NCBI GenBank assembly: GCA_007922195.1 | Contig: ML682005.1 | Span: 32,163,881 to 32,227,880 of the forward strand | From: Podocnemis expansa | Taxonomy: Eukaryota; Chordata; Testudines; Podocnemididae | Direction of reading: 5' to 3' | DNA: 64,000 nt | In this document: positions 11,095 through 23,053 of the stretch, piece by piece | Layout of the letters: every line of letters starts with the position of its first letter | Position numbering within the stretch: position 1 is the stretch's first letter | Translations under genes and position numbers: made by a program | The notes under the pieces: generated by a model | Databases searched by the model: none | What the model was told of the DNA's origin: nothing | What the model saw: only the letters and a program-made list of their open reading frames with translations

Positions 11095-11992
11095 CTATTA
11101 AGGGCTTTTTTTTTCCCTAGCCAGTCACACTTATAATGGTGCTTTGTTTCACAAGTAATCCCATTGGAATGAAGTAAAATATGACTTCTGTAAGTAAGGG
11201 TTGTGAAATCAAGACTTCAGTCATTATCTTTTTTATTAACATATAACATTTTTATATCCAAATGGAATCTGAATTTAAAGTGTTCAGTTGTTGTAATAAC
11301 TCATTAATTACTATATTTATATGGAGAAAGAAAAGACTTTTTTATACCAAATTCTTCATGTTGCTTCTCCATCAATTTTTGGTATACTGAATGTGAGGTA
11401 GTATAATCTCTGAGCGTTCCACTACACAAAATGTGAAACAGTAGAAACTTGCTAACTTTCATTAATGGGAGATCCACTGCAAATTATTGGATTGCAAATC
11501 AAAGTGATTGAATTTTACAGCATCTGCTTTTAAAACTTTGCTGACTGCCATATTTTTGCATGGATTATATAGTGCCTGGATTAATACAGAATAGGCTATT
11601 TAAAATTTTCTGTGCATTATGTGTGCACTGTACACAGTTTAAAAGTAGTAAATTAAAATTAAGGCTATATAGACTCTTACTTCATGGACAATTGCGTAAC
11701 ATTTTTGAAGTCCTGCTCCACAAGTAGGTGGGTTGGACCTTATTACTTTATGAATACCATATGCAATATTGAATATGAAAATGTTTACAGTGTGACTATG
11801 AATGAGTTGGTTTTTAGTTAATAGCAGGGTGGTTAGGAAAGATGTAGGAATGTAACACAATAGGGGTAGGTAAAACATCTCCTGATAAATAGGTCAGGAA
11901 GTTAAGAAACAATACCTGAGCTATTAGTTGTGAAGATTCCACTTCCACGCTCCACATCTACGGGTTGTATTTGTCAAGGCAGGAAGTTAAGA
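11095..11992. other. Plain AT-rich intronic sequence
   Basis: Begins with the right copy of the ERV target duplication (CTAT) and ends with the left octamer AGTTAAGA (11985-11992) of the next MITE. Nothing else is recognised. Confidence 0.55.
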
Positions 11993-12155
11993 CAGTGGTT
12001 TAAACTTCTTTTCTTGAGACCCTGTTGGAAAAAATCATTTATGCCCACAACTCAGTAATTACATCTTTCAGCAATGCATTCCAGTCTTTCAGCAGCGGTA
12101 GCAAGAGGCTCTGTGACCCAGTACTGGGTCCCAACCCATAGTTTGAAAACCACTG
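11993..12155. mobile_element. hAT-type MITE with perfect 8-bp duplication
   Basis: The left end CAGTGGTTTAAACTTCTTTT pairs with the right end AGTTTGAAAACCACTG. AGTTAAGA flanks both sides (11985-11992 and 12156-12163), a perfect 8-bp duplication. 163 bp, non-coding, similar to the widespread hAT MITEs that start CAGTGGTTYTCAAACTTTT. Confidence 0.88.
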
Positions 12156-12531
12156 AGTTAAGAGATCATTGAGCAGTTAAAGGTCACTCTAGATTTCTAA
12201 ATAAGCATGCAGACAGGGAGCTGTTTTCAGGAAAGCAAACTGACATGAAGTCATTGACCTGCGGAGGTCTGAAGAAATTAGGCCATTCCTAAGCTTCCAT
12301 GCAGCTGGTAAGATTTAGGTTAGATAGATATGCATGTAGATTGTTACTGAATGAAAAGCCTTTTCTTTTATGTATTGTCTTGTTTCTACTGTTAAGATTA
12401 AACAATACTTTTTTCAAAGAAAATTGTTTGATCACCTATATTAACTTATTGGCCTATATTTGGTCACAAACTTCCAAAAGAAGGATTTATAGGTACCAAA
12501 CTCAGTGCAACAGACAAATGACAGTTGGTAC

Positions 12532-13293
12532 CAGTGTTCCCTCTAAGGACCCAATGCAGCTGAGCAACATATGTTGCTTGCTGCACGGGCCCAATCTTGC
12601 TCCCCCCCCACCCCCAGGCTCCACTGCCTCCTCGGCCTCCTGGGAGTGGGGTGGAGCAGCCAGCCCAGCCTATCCCCAGATGACCGTGCCTCCCCGGGGG
12701 ACGGAGGGGGCTGGCACTGATCTCCAGCGTGGGGGTCAGGGCCCTGGAGCAGCGCGTTCCCAAAAAGTTTGGACGGCTTCAACCCTGGCCCCCCAGACCA
12801 TGGAACAGGCCCATTCAGGCCATGGGGTGGGGCCAGGGGTGAAGCACCCCTAACTCTTTGTGAGCGGGCCGCTCCAGGGCCCCGACCCCCATGCCAGAGC
12901 TCTGCACAGGCCCCTTCCACGCCCCAGGGAGGCGCGGCTGGCTTGGGGTAGGCTGAGCTGGCTGCTCCACCCCCGCTGCGGTGAGGCCAGGCGGGGAGGC
13001 AGGTGAAGCAGCCTCCAGCCCCCGGTCCCCCCTGGAAGGTGGAAGGGGGGTGGTTAGGGCCCCCTTACCTGGCACCTAGCTGGTTCTCTGGCCAGAGGAC
13101 CTCTCACTGAGCCTGCGCAGAGAGTCTGCACAGGCTCAGTAAGAGCTTACTCTGAGTAGGAGTTTTAAAATCTCCCATCTCAGAGTTGCTCCCAGGGCAG
13201 GGACTGCAGCTGCCGGCCATGCACGGCCAGCAGCATTCCCTGCGCCAGGCAGCACCAGGAGCTAGACGGCCATGCGGCTTAGAGGGAACATTG
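12532..13293. mobile_element. GC-rich non-autonomous hAT-like element
   Basis: Ends CAGTGTTCCCTCTAA (12532 on) and TTAGAGGGAACATTG (to 13293) are inverted repeats. The flanking octamers GTTGGTAC (12524-12531) and GTTGATAT (13294-13301) agree at 6 of 8 positions, a decayed target duplication. The 762-bp interior is strongly C/G-rich, unlike the AT-rich intron, and gives long open frames on both strands only because stops are rare in it. They show no protein family. Confidence 0.75.
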
Positions 13294-14720
13294 GTTGATA
13301 TACAGGGTGCTGTAGCCCCAAGTCATGGTTTAAGAGTCGAAGAATCACGGGAGTAAGAGTAGGAGATATATCCTTGGCTAAGTGAGGGGGGAAAGTGCAT
13401 CTTGAGTGCATGCACTTAGTGAGAATCAAGAGAAGTCAAGTACCACCTTGTAGAGTGGTGGATATTGGTATCTGAAAGATATCCATGTGTCCAAGTCTGT
13501 TCATGCTAGCCAGACATAAAGCCCAATAAAACCACACAAAACTGTTCTTTCACTTCTCTTTGTCTGAACAAAAACTGTAATTAAGTGTGTTTTTTCTCAA
13601 ACAATCTTCAGGCCTGGAATCTGTTTCCACAGTTGAGAAAACTTAAGTTCAAGGCTTCCTGAACCATGAAGACTGCTGAATTCGGAATAAGTGCCAAGCT
13701 GCATTTCTTTGAAATTTCTCTTTTTGCTTGACCCAAGGTTGATCTATTAATTTTTTCAATAGAAGATACACAGATGACAGGGCTATTTGAAGCAGAAAGT
13801 TCAGTGTTTGCTTCAGGCGGTACATCTGACAGATACCTTTCATTTGTTTGTCATTCTTCTGCAGGCAACTTTTGCAGTTTCAATGAGATGTCACAGTTAA
13901 GTAACACAGTGAGGGTAAGGGAAAACCCCATTTTCTTTTTCCATCTGGAGACTAGGCATTTTTTAAATACCTCAAGTGAGAATCATTTTAGCTGTAGTTT
14001 ATAGCCACTAATTACGACTGTGTTTACAATAGTCCAAATTGAGCTCTGGTCTCTTCTCCCACTATCTTAAAACAATATTTTCAGGTTTTAACTATATCCT
14101 TTTAAGAGCTTACAGATAAGAACGTTTGGGGAGGAAAGAATTAATAAGAAATTATATATATTTTTCTTCAGGTTTTGTCAGTAAATATATAATTATAAAG
14201 TTTTATAAGAACGGTAGGGAAAAACATGACTTTTTTTGCAATAAAAAAAAGCTGCAGTTTGACAGCAAAGAGAGGATTAATTATCTCTTAGTCTTTGGTA
14301 CAGTGAGTGCTTTCTGATTGTGTAATATTTCTGTATTTAATTTCATTGGCTAAGAATGTTATCACTTGGTATCCAGCTGGAAGACTTCTGTGACTGGAGT
14401 TTCTGCCACCTAATCTAACTTAGAATAAGCTTCATCCTGTTCATCTCTTTGATTTAATTGTGCTTATTGTGCTTAATAACCAGAGTTTTAACCCTTTCTC
14501 CAAAAACAGCAAATAAATACAGTAATTGTCTATTAGTAACTGCCTTGTGATTGGGTAAAAACTATGTATGCTGGAATTTACAAGGTTTCTAACTATCATA
14601 GGCGTTTGGTTCTAGAGAGCACGTGCCCAGTAGTAGATGTGGGAGCAAGCAATTTACCTAGTTTTTCCTAGAGCTTGATACATTTGCTAGTGGGGATTGT
14701 GTGATGGGTATGCCTGCAAT
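13294..14720. other. Intronic sequence without recognised features
   Basis: AT-rich. Short open frames at 13649-13843 (-) and 13774-14004 (+) overlap each other and resemble nothing I know. Confidence 0.5.
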
Positions 14721-14781
14721 GGTTAGGTTTACCATATTTGAACCCCCCTAAAAGAGAATGCTTGGGTGAGAGTGCCCCTGG

Positions 14782-15110
14782 CCTGCACCCCCTGGCCCTG
14801 ATCCTGGTCCCACATGCTGCCACCCCCCTCTGTAACCCCCTGACCTTGATCCTAGGCTCATACTCTGCCCCCATCCCTCCACCCCCTAGCCCCAAACCTG
14901 GCCTCACAAGCTGCCCCCTGCACTTCCTCTGTGCCCCATGACCTCAGTCCCAGCCTCATGCTCTGCCCCCTGTAATCCCAAGCCCTGGTCCTGGCCTCAT
15001 ACGCTGCCACCTCCATCTACCTGCATCTTCCTGGCCCAGATCCTGACCTCACACACTACCCCACCACTCCCACACCCCCAGTCCCAGCCTCACATGCTGC
15101 TCTCCCACTC
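14782..15110. repeat. C-rich minisatellite, unit about 45-50 bp
   Basis: Six to seven imperfect units of the type GATCCTGGCCTCACATGCTG followed by a CCCC-rich spacer. The motif CCTCA(C/T)(A/G)C(A/T)CTGCC recurs at roughly regular spacing. It explains the proline-rich open frames here. Confidence 0.7.
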
Positions 15111-15185
15111 TTCTGAGCTGTGTTCTTGCCATGGCCCTGCTGCAAAGGCCTCCCTGTGCCAAGCAATGCCAGAGCTACGTCCTGA

Positions 15186-15244
15186 TGGCAAGCAGAGGTG
15201 GCCTAGCAGCTGCCTGGCAGGTACAAGGCCACCTCTACTTGCCA
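15186..15244. repeat. 19-bp stem hairpin
   Basis: TGGCAAGCAGAGGTGGCCT (15186-15204) and AGGCCACCTCTACTTGCCA (15226-15244) pair at 18 of 19 positions around a 21-nt loop. Outer pairing continues imperfectly between AGCAATGCCAGAG (about 15162) and a TCTGGCATTGCTC segment (about 15266). Confidence 0.85.
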
Positions 15245-15867
15245 TTAAGAGCCAAATCTGGAGTCTGGCATTGCTCAGCAACAGAGGGAGAGCTCAGCAG
15301 AGCAGGGAGGAGGCCCGTTACTCTGGCAAAATGCTGGACATATTTTTATTATTTTAAAAAAACAGCCAGACAGAGAGTTAATGTCCAAAAAGGAGGATAT
15401 GTCTGGGGAAAAAAATGGACATATGCTAACCTTAGAGCTAGACAGCCTTGGGGGATTCATTCTGGTTCATATCTTATGTTTATAAAATCTCATGTTTCAG
15501 GGGTTCAGCCAGTAACCTGTAGGAGTCAAGAAATAAGTGTTTTTCCTTCATCAAGCACACTGCTGTTTGGTCTGGGGAAGGTGCAAAGCAAGCAAGATGT
15601 TTGATTTCAGGAAAAGCATAAGAAATAATCATGTCTACAAAATTATATCCAAATGGTTGATGGCTTTAGGGATTGATCAAACTTCTGATTGATGCAGACA
15701 GCGTATCAAGTAACTTGAGACAGATCATCATAAAGTGGCATTTCTGGAACTTCCTGTCTTTCTGCCTCTTATATGAGGAATTCAACCAGGTAATGGGCTC
15801 TTCAGCAACCACTGAGCCCACATTGGAACATAATAGTCTATTTATCAGGGGCAGGACTCTCTTATAG

Positions 15868-16082
15868 CCCCCAGTCACAGGCTCTGCTAGAGGAAAGCCA
15901 GCTAATGGACAAAGTTTAGGAAATGACCATGGTGCTGAGCCTGATTACCGAGGAAGTTATGCTGCTGGAGCAGCTGCAGAATATCCTGAATCTCTATTCA
16001 GAGGAACTGTTTGGGGGTGGCCCTGGGAAATAGTCTGGATTGGAACTGTCAGAAGAAAAAGCACCATCAGGACCAGAGCCTG
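15868..16082 (+). pseudogene. Exon-like degraded segment, unknown protein
   Basis: One + frame has a coding-like look (QALLEESQLMD, then LITEEVMLLEQLQNILNLY, then EELFGGGPG and SEEKAPSGPEPG), but two in-frame TAG codons interrupt it. It is acidic and Leu-rich, like an amphipathic helix, and it ends at a good donor (GTAAGT, 16083). A second frame over the same bases is also open, so this may be chance. I do not recognise the family. It could be a decayed host exon, a retrocopy or part of an old transposon. Confidence 0.25.
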
Positions 16083-16245
16083 GTAAGTTTGTTATTAACA
16101 TATGGATGGGAGATATTGCTGGCTAATGGCCCTATTCAGTTTTTAATATAAATTGATTTTATGCTTTTGTCCTTCCATTCAGGGTGGAAGTCACATCTTT
16201 TCCCTAGTGTTTCCTTTTTCACGCCAACACAATGTGGGATTCAAA

Positions 16246-16377
16246 ATGGACACCTCAAACTCAAGAAAAACAGTTAAACAAGCACTTATCATGGTATTTT
16301 TTACTAGCTACTTGCTGATTGTTATAACTGTGGGGTTGGGCACTGTAATCATGATCCTTGCATACTTGTCCCTGTGA
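16246..16377 (+). pseudogene. 43-codon hydrophobic ORF, possible tail-anchored remnant
   Basis: ATG at 16246 to TGA at 16375-16377. The N-terminus is polar and basic (MDTSNSRKTVKQ), followed by about 30 hydrophobic residues (ALIMVFFTSYLLIVITVGLG, then TVIMILAYLSL), a plausible single membrane helix at the very C-terminus. A good acceptor (TTCCATTCAG, ending 16182) lies 63 bp upstream, 100 bp after the donor at 16083, so the two segments could be consecutive exons, but the frames do not join cleanly. T-rich DNA often gives hydrophobic translations, so confidence is low. Confidence 0.25.
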
Positions 16378-16387
16378 TAAAGTACAC

Positions 16388-17028
16388 CAGGGGCGTCGCT
16401 GGGGCAGGGAGGGACTCAGGGCACGGGCCCAGCCCCTGCCCCCAGCTGGAAGGCCACGCCCCCTGGCCAGGGATGGGGCCGGGGGGGGGGCCGTGCCGCT
16501 GTGGGCTGCTAGGCTGCAGCACAGCGCGGCCCGCCCAGGACAGGACAGGCCAGAAGCAGCTGCTGAAGGCCGGACCCGTGTACGCAGCCCCGGATCCCCG
16601 GCCGGGGACAGGGCCACCGCGGCTGCCGGTGGCCAGCCCCTGATCCCCAGCGGGGGATGGGGCCGCCATGGCTGCATGCGGCCAGCCAGGCCGGGGCCTG
16701 GCCGCCAGTGGCCGTAGCGGCCCTGTCCCCCGCTGGGGATCGGGGGCCTGGCCACCTGCGGCCGTGAGCCTGGGCTCCAGCGGCCGCTTCTGGCCCGGCC
16801 CCGCCACCTCGTAGCTGCCTGCAGCGGCACCGCCTCCCCCTGGCTCTATCCCTGGCCAGGGGCAGGGCCTGCCGGGTGGCCAGCCAGGCCCCGGATCCCT
16901 GGCCGCGGATGGGGCTACCATGGCTGCGGCCAGCTGGGGATTGGGCCCCGGATCCCTGGCCCGATTGGGCTGGAGATCCGGGACTCGGGGCATGTGCCCC
17001 GGGGTGCCCAACGCCAGTGACACCACTG
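16388..17028. mobile_element. GC-rich hAT-like element with 8-bp duplication
   Basis: The end CAGGGGCGTCGCTGG (16388 on) pairs with GCCAGTGACACCACTG (to 17028). The flanks AAGTACAC (16380-16387) and CAGTACAC (17029-17036) match at 7 of 8. The 641-bp interior is extremely G+C-rich and built of imperfect direct and inverted units around GGATCCCTGGCC and GGGGATGGGGCC. The long open frames on both strands are composition artefacts. It shares its ends with the shorter copy at 22892-23045. Confidence 0.85.
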
Positions 17029-17036
17029 CAGTACAC

Positions 17037-19817
17037 CATATAAATTGGCAACACTCATGCTGCCCTGGACCTCTGGTATAATGAGTCCAAAAAAAAAAAA
17101 AGGCTACAATGAGTCTGAACAATACTAATGTTGATATTTGGTCCACAGATTGCTGAGGAATGTGTCCACATTATAGCTCACGGTGGCTGTCTGTTTCTAT
17201 TATGGGTCCGATTGTCTCGCAGTCATTACAAATTGCTTGAAAGGAGTCTCTAGTGTGACTCCATCAGCATCTTGATTTTAGCATGAATTCCTCCCCTCCC
17301 CAGTGTCTGGTGATGAAAATGAAATTCACACAGACAAGGAACTCTAGACGCTCAGTGACATTCCAGGGCTGAACATATTTATTAGGGCTTCCTCTGTATT
17401 TCAGGAGGCCCCTCCATTCAAACACGTACTAGCCAGTCATCAGATGCCCTAAAATATCATCAATGTAAATAGATGGCTGTCCACTACTGATCTGAACCAG
17501 AAATTCATGCTGCCACTTCAGGGACCTCCACAATATTAACATCATCCAGAGCTTGCCTTGCTTGAAAGGACTGTGAAATCATATCAAGTGGCAAAATCCC
17601 TCACATACATATACATCTGTCACCTCCTGGAGAAAATGGTGGGGATTTATAAGCCATTTTAATTGAATTTTGTATCTGTATCTTATCAGAAAGATTGTTG
17701 GGTCTCAGTGCTGTTTCACTGGCCATCTGAAATGGACAGTGCTTTTTGTGTGTGTGTGTGTGACTTACATTTTATAGGTTTTACTTATCTTTTCACTTTG
17801 AAGGTAAAACCCCTTAGAAGAGTAGAAAATGTATATTTTTCATTATGATTTGGCAATAATGTACTCTTTAATTTTCCTTTCAAGGCCTTTCCACTTCTGC
17901 AGGGCAAACATATGGTACCAGAAGCCTAAAGGGAACATATTTTCCAACTGCACGCAAAGAGAAAAAGAGTTCAGGATGACCTGATCAGAGAGATTCTCAA
18001 TAAAATGAATGAGCAAGTTGAGCACTAAGAGGACCAGACTGGGAACCAGATGGATAAGGATGTTAAGAAAGTTGGAAAGAGAAAGAAAAGCTGAAGAGCA
18101 CACAGAGAGGCTGAGAATGCTGTTCTTGCAACATGGCCACTAGTTGAGGGAGGAGGACAGAATGCAGCAGAAGGAGCTGTGTGGGTTATCTGGACTCATG
18201 AGTGCCAGTCTGCAGGGTCCAGCCAGCACCAGCTCCTCTACTATCTTCACTTCCTGCTCCAGCCTTGAACCCTTACTCCTCTCCATATTATCATGTCCTG
18301 CAGCCTGTGCAGCATTTGGACAATTTAAGGGTTGGCAGGACTGCGTCACAGGTCATAAACACTAACACGTGACAGTGTCAAATGCCTGTGCTTTCCTTCA
18401 CCCTGGTTCAGTCATAGGCCACACAAGCAAAATACTAGAAAGGGCAAGGAGAACAGACAAAGGACACCCAGAAATGGCAGTTCACTTGTGGAAATGTCCA
18501 CTGTTAACCCTTCATTGGTCTGTCTTTAGTGAAAGTGTGGTGTTCTTGGATGGCAGTTGATCTGCGTGTCTAGTTTTTGCACTGATATTTGCATTTAAAT
18601 ACATGTGTGTAATAAAGTATTAGATTTGCACACAAGTCTTTAATAACAATTCCTATTGCAAATAATGAAGTGGAACTTCATCATAATATCCCATAAGCTA
18701 GGGGTTGAAATACATGGCTAGTTTCAGTAACTTTTTTTTAAAAAATGCAATAAATACAGTTACATTCATCTATATGCATTTAAAAAACCTCTAGACGTTT
18801 CAGTCCAGTGAGCAGCATACTGTGTGTAATGATCTATTTGTTTAAAAAATGCACAATACAAATTAATTTTAAAAATTCTCCTGCCCCACACCAAGAAAAA
18901 GCACCAATACAAATATTTCATTCCAGCTCATGCATAGGACCATAAAAATCCATTATGTGGATGCACAAAACATCCCTGATTAATGCAGACAACATTCAGA
19001 AGATTAGTATTCGAACACTTTTCAAAGTAGCACCAACTGGGATTCAATGACAAATGCGTATGCAACCATCATGAATATATAGCTGAACTTTCTTTTTCCA
19101 GGCCTTCTGAAATCATGATATGATTTCATAAGCAGTGTCAAAAGCAGGCAAGAGAGATCCCTATAATAACAGCAGCAACATTGACATCACATGAACAATG
19201 TCATTCAGTGGGAATAATGACCCAGCTTATCCATGAAAGTAAAATTTCAGGCTCCAGAAAACTGTGGTATTATGTGTCTTCCTAATATATCCCACATTAA
19301 TGTCCATGAATCTGCCTTTGTGCCAAACTAGGGCTTACATAACAATGGAGTAGTATTCTTTTGTAGTTTATGTAATCATATTCTCCTTGTGGTGGGTATG
19401 TGATTCCATCGATGTTCCTGGTGCAGTGGAAAGCCTGCCATTTCAAACCCAGCAATTTTCAGTAATGTAATGTTAATCACCTTTAAGTATATCATCATCC
19501 TGATTCTCTCACAAACTTACACTGCAGCACCCTCCTGCCCCCCGGTGACTTACCTACTTCCAGACTCTAGTTTGGAATCAACCTATAGCAATCCAGAGCA
19601 ATCAGGTTCCAAATGGCTATACTAGAGATCTGTGTGGCCTCCCTAATACATACATCCTGACACTAAAGGGACAGTACAAGTTAACCACAAACCTCCAGGA
19701 ATATCTTCTTCTTCCTGGGAAGTTTCTGGAGCCACTGTTGGTCATCCCAGGTCCACATGATGATGTGACCTGACCAACCTGTGCTTGTGGGCACTACTCC
19801 AGAAACATCAGTCGACA
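17037..19817. other. Intronic sequence, little recognised
   Basis: Contains an A14 tract near 17090 and a short GT run near 17750. The open frames at 17843-18103 (-), 18144-18365 (+) and 18369-18560 (+) have no family resemblance or splice context. Confidence 0.5.
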
Positions 19818-20038
19818 TATAGAATCTTAGAAACTGGAAGGAACCATGAGAAGTCATCAAATCCAGTCCTCTGCACTCATGGCAGGACCAAGTACCTTCT
19901 TAAACTATCTCTGACAAGTGTTTGTCTAACCTGCTCTTAAACCCTTCCAATGATGGGGATTCCACAACCTGCCTAGGCAACTTATTCCAGTGGTTAATCA
20001 CCCTGACAGTTAGGAAATTTTTCCTGATGTCCAACCTA
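19818..20038 (-). mobile_element. CR1 LINE 3' fragment, minus strand
   Basis: Starts with a decayed TATAGAATC end and runs through segments such as CATGGCAGGACCAAGTACC, GATGGGGATTCCACAACCTG and CCTGATGTCCAACCT, the reverse complement of the reptile/bird CR1 3' region (end of ORF2 and short UTR). It is 5'-truncated, as most CR1 copies are. It strongly suggests a sauropsid genome. Confidence 0.88.
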
Positions 20039-22883
20039 TCAGGAATGTGCAACTATAACTACAGGCATGAGCAGAACTGGGGAAATGCAGCCACAGTATG
20101 TCAGTGCCCTTCTCTGAGAGCTACCTTTGCAGGTTACTTACCATTGCCAAAATGTCATAGAAGCTCTGTCATAAAACATCTGATACAATGCCCCCAGAAG
20201 CAGAACATCTGATCTGAGTCTCCAAAGTGCAGTTGGGACATGTCAGCACAGTTGTGAAGCTGGGTTTACATTTCAATGTTGACACTCAGGTGTGGGTGTG
20301 AAACACCAAATCTGGAACTCTGCGTCGTACAGATCCAGGCTTACTGAGCAGTGTACACATAGCCAGCTGTCTACTAGGAGTTTTTTAATCTTTCCCTGAA
20401 ACTATAGTAATTCCCTTAGCTATAGTAATAGATGTTTTATTTATGTATGTTATGGGAGTTGCATTAATTAATATACAGAACCTTGAGGCATTCAACTGTT
20501 TCTTATCAACTCACACACACCAGCCACATTGTCCCTTGTGTTTTTGGTGTCCTTCACTATCCATGGGAGTCTTTTCAGTAGCATGTAGAGGACCCAAACA
20601 GAATCTAGGCATTGTGTAGCAAATAATACAAAGACAGTCTCTGCTCCAAGGAGCTTGCCATTTAGGATTTAGAAAACATGTGGCATATTAATAAATGAAT
20701 GAGTAGGAGATGGGGTGGTAGAACAGGGTAGCAGTAGAAATAGGAAGGTCTGTGTAAATTAGTAGTCACAGTGGGCTCCAGAGTCACAGTTGGCTGACAG
20801 CCTAACCAATGCCAGATGTGATTGATCTGTAGGCATCTCCTTTGTTCGTTGTTCACAGTGAACAGGATATGATGAATACTCTATGCTGTTAGATGAAAGC
20901 AAGAAGACTATGAAAGAAGCAGATTCATGAACATGTATTCCAACCTTTCTGTATGCACAACTGAATAGATTCTTTGATTCTGATATCTCCACTTCGGTGA
21001 ATCCACCAACGAATCAGCTTTCCCCCAGATTATCATTTTACTTTTGTTTAGATGAATTGTAGTACTCCTCTTCACATCAAATAAACCAAGGAATTATTGA
21101 ATGTATTGTTCCTTTTTCCACTTAAAGGATAGATAGGTTTAAAAAATAAATGATCCCAGAAAACTTTGTTTCAAGCGGAATACCTAGAAAAACAAAACAA
21201 CCTTTACTAAAACTTCAAACTTGTTGGGTATTGTTCAATTATTGTATTATGAACAAAGGTCTTCCCTTTGGAAGTATGTGACCAATGCATTACAGTGACC
21301 CAAAACAGCTTTCTCAAATAAGAAAATGATGAAAGGTCTACATCCAAGGCTATTTTACTTATAGTCTAACCGTTGTCCTGATGGTGTCCCAAGAGGTCTG
21401 ACTTCCCTCTGATTCCTTTGTGTGGTAGACTCTGGAGGACTAACTTGCCCATGACTTCCTTTGTGTGGTAGACTCTAGCCATCTCTTTAAACCTTCCTAA
21501 GTCTCTTACCCTGGTCTACAGTATGCATTTATGTCACTATAAATACATTACTCAGAGGTGTAGGCACAGTTATATCAACCTAACTCCTGTAGTGGACAGT
21601 GTTGTTTCAGAGGGAGGAGTGCTAAGAGGAAAATTTCTCCTGTCAGTGTAGGTAGCATCTTCACTAGATTCTACAGTGGCACTGTGAAAGCCCTTTGATT
21701 CACCACTTTCTACAGAGACTGAGTCCCTAATGGTGAAACATGTCTGGCAGGCTCATTAAGTGGGTAAACCTGGGATCAAAGTGAATGGTTCTTTCATTAG
21801 TATACAAGTTTTTTCAACAACCTTCCTCTTTCTGTGTGCATTTCTTAGCTATCATTCTGTTGAATTAATTCCATATGTGCATGTAGTAACTTGCAACACA
21901 TAAGATTAATAGATTATCACAGGCAACTTCCAATTCATCACACTATTTGTTTTGGTTACTTGCCAGCCTGATTACCCCAAAACTCTGAGGTGACTAAAGG
22001 CTGGAATATTAATCATTCCGAATGTATGCTGACCTAAAATAGTAAGATAGCTTTTTCAAATTCATATCAATGCAAAAAGCCAGAGACTCCAACACATTTT
22101 CAACTTAATGATCAAACAGAAAGAGAAGGTGCAGCAGAGGCATCTGGTGGAGGAATCTATAAGGTAAATGGAACCCACTTCTATAAATAACAGACAAACC
22201 ATGATTCACACTTCTAAATGAGCCCCTATACTTGGGCTCACCAATCTTGGGTGTCTGCAAGCGGACATTTGTGTACCATTTAGGTGACAGCAATTCTGTA
22301 TTAGAATAGTAAGGCATACAGGGGAAACCATCCTTATTCAGTGGTGAGTCACTGGAAGTGAAGATTAGTGCAGGTGTAACTCTTTTCTATCTTCATAGGT
22401 TTTGATAAGGTTGCCCATCATGACATCTGTCTTCGGCTGTCCAACCTGCTGCTCAGGATCTCTCCATTTAGTATTCATTGCCCCATTTTTTTATCAGCCT
22501 CTTGTGTTCCATTCCACTCAGGACTTTCAGCTGTCACTTACAGTGCAGAATTCACTACCTGACCAGGTGATGGCTCTTTCTAGTTGACAATTGTCTCATT
22601 CAGAGTTAAGATTCCTACAAAGAAGTTGGTTGGGGAATTCCTACCCCTTGAAAGCTTTCTGATATGATGGCTTATATCTTTATAAAGGGAAAGAATAATC
22701 TAAATTTCAGTTTCTATCAGATCGTTAACAATATTGGAGGATACAGCAAAAATACAGAAAGACTTCAAATAGTGGATTCTAATATATCTGCACCCACACT
22801 TTCTTGCTTCCTGTCATGTCAATATTATAGTGCTGAAGAATTTTCCTGGATGTATTTTAGTGGAACTTGTACACAGTCTCTCT
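20039..22883. other. Intronic sequence, possible MITE debris near 21.5 kb
   Basis: Around 21510-21700 there are words (GTCTACAG, GTGTAGGCAC, CAGTGTAGGTAGCATC) reminiscent of the 'gtgtagac' MITEs, but no complete inverted ends were found. The rest is unremarkable. Confidence 0.45.
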
Positions 22884-22891
22884 CTTCAAAT

Positions 22892-23045
22892 CAGGAGCGC
22901 CCCTGGCCCAGGGAAAGATCCCGGGCTTGGGCGCTGGGGCTCAGGGCTTGAGTGCTGTAAGTGTGCCACTCCTGCAACATACCCGGGGCTCTGGCACTGG
23001 CACTCGGGGCTCAAGCCCTGTAAACCCGCCCCAGCGACACCCCTG
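22892..23045. mobile_element. Short hAT-like element, same family as 16388-17028
   Basis: Ends CAGGAGCGCCCCTGG and GCCCCAGCGACACCCCTG. The flanking octamer CTTCAAAT is perfect on both sides (22884-22891 and 23046-23053). 154 bp, G+C-rich, with GGGGCTC(A/T) units. The right end is the reverse complement of the left end of the 16388 element, which establishes the family. Confidence 0.87.
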
Positions 23046-23053
23046 CTTCAAAT

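Larger units (their letters stand above)
14721..15433. mobile_element. Probable MITE carrying a C-rich minisatellite and a hairpin
   Basis: The left end GGTTAGGTTTACCATATTTG and right end GGACATATGCTAACC look like decayed terminal inverted repeats. Between them are C-rich tandem units (14782-15110) and a strong hairpin (15186-15244). Base composition differs sharply from the flanks. No target duplication was resolved, so boundaries and class are uncertain. Confidence 0.45.

Noticed and set aside
16261..17146. Long frames on both strands (up to 265 codons)
   Set aside because: They lie in the GC-rich hAT element 16388-17028, where stop codons are rare; Gly/Pro/Ala/Arg-rich with no family, and open in several frames at once.
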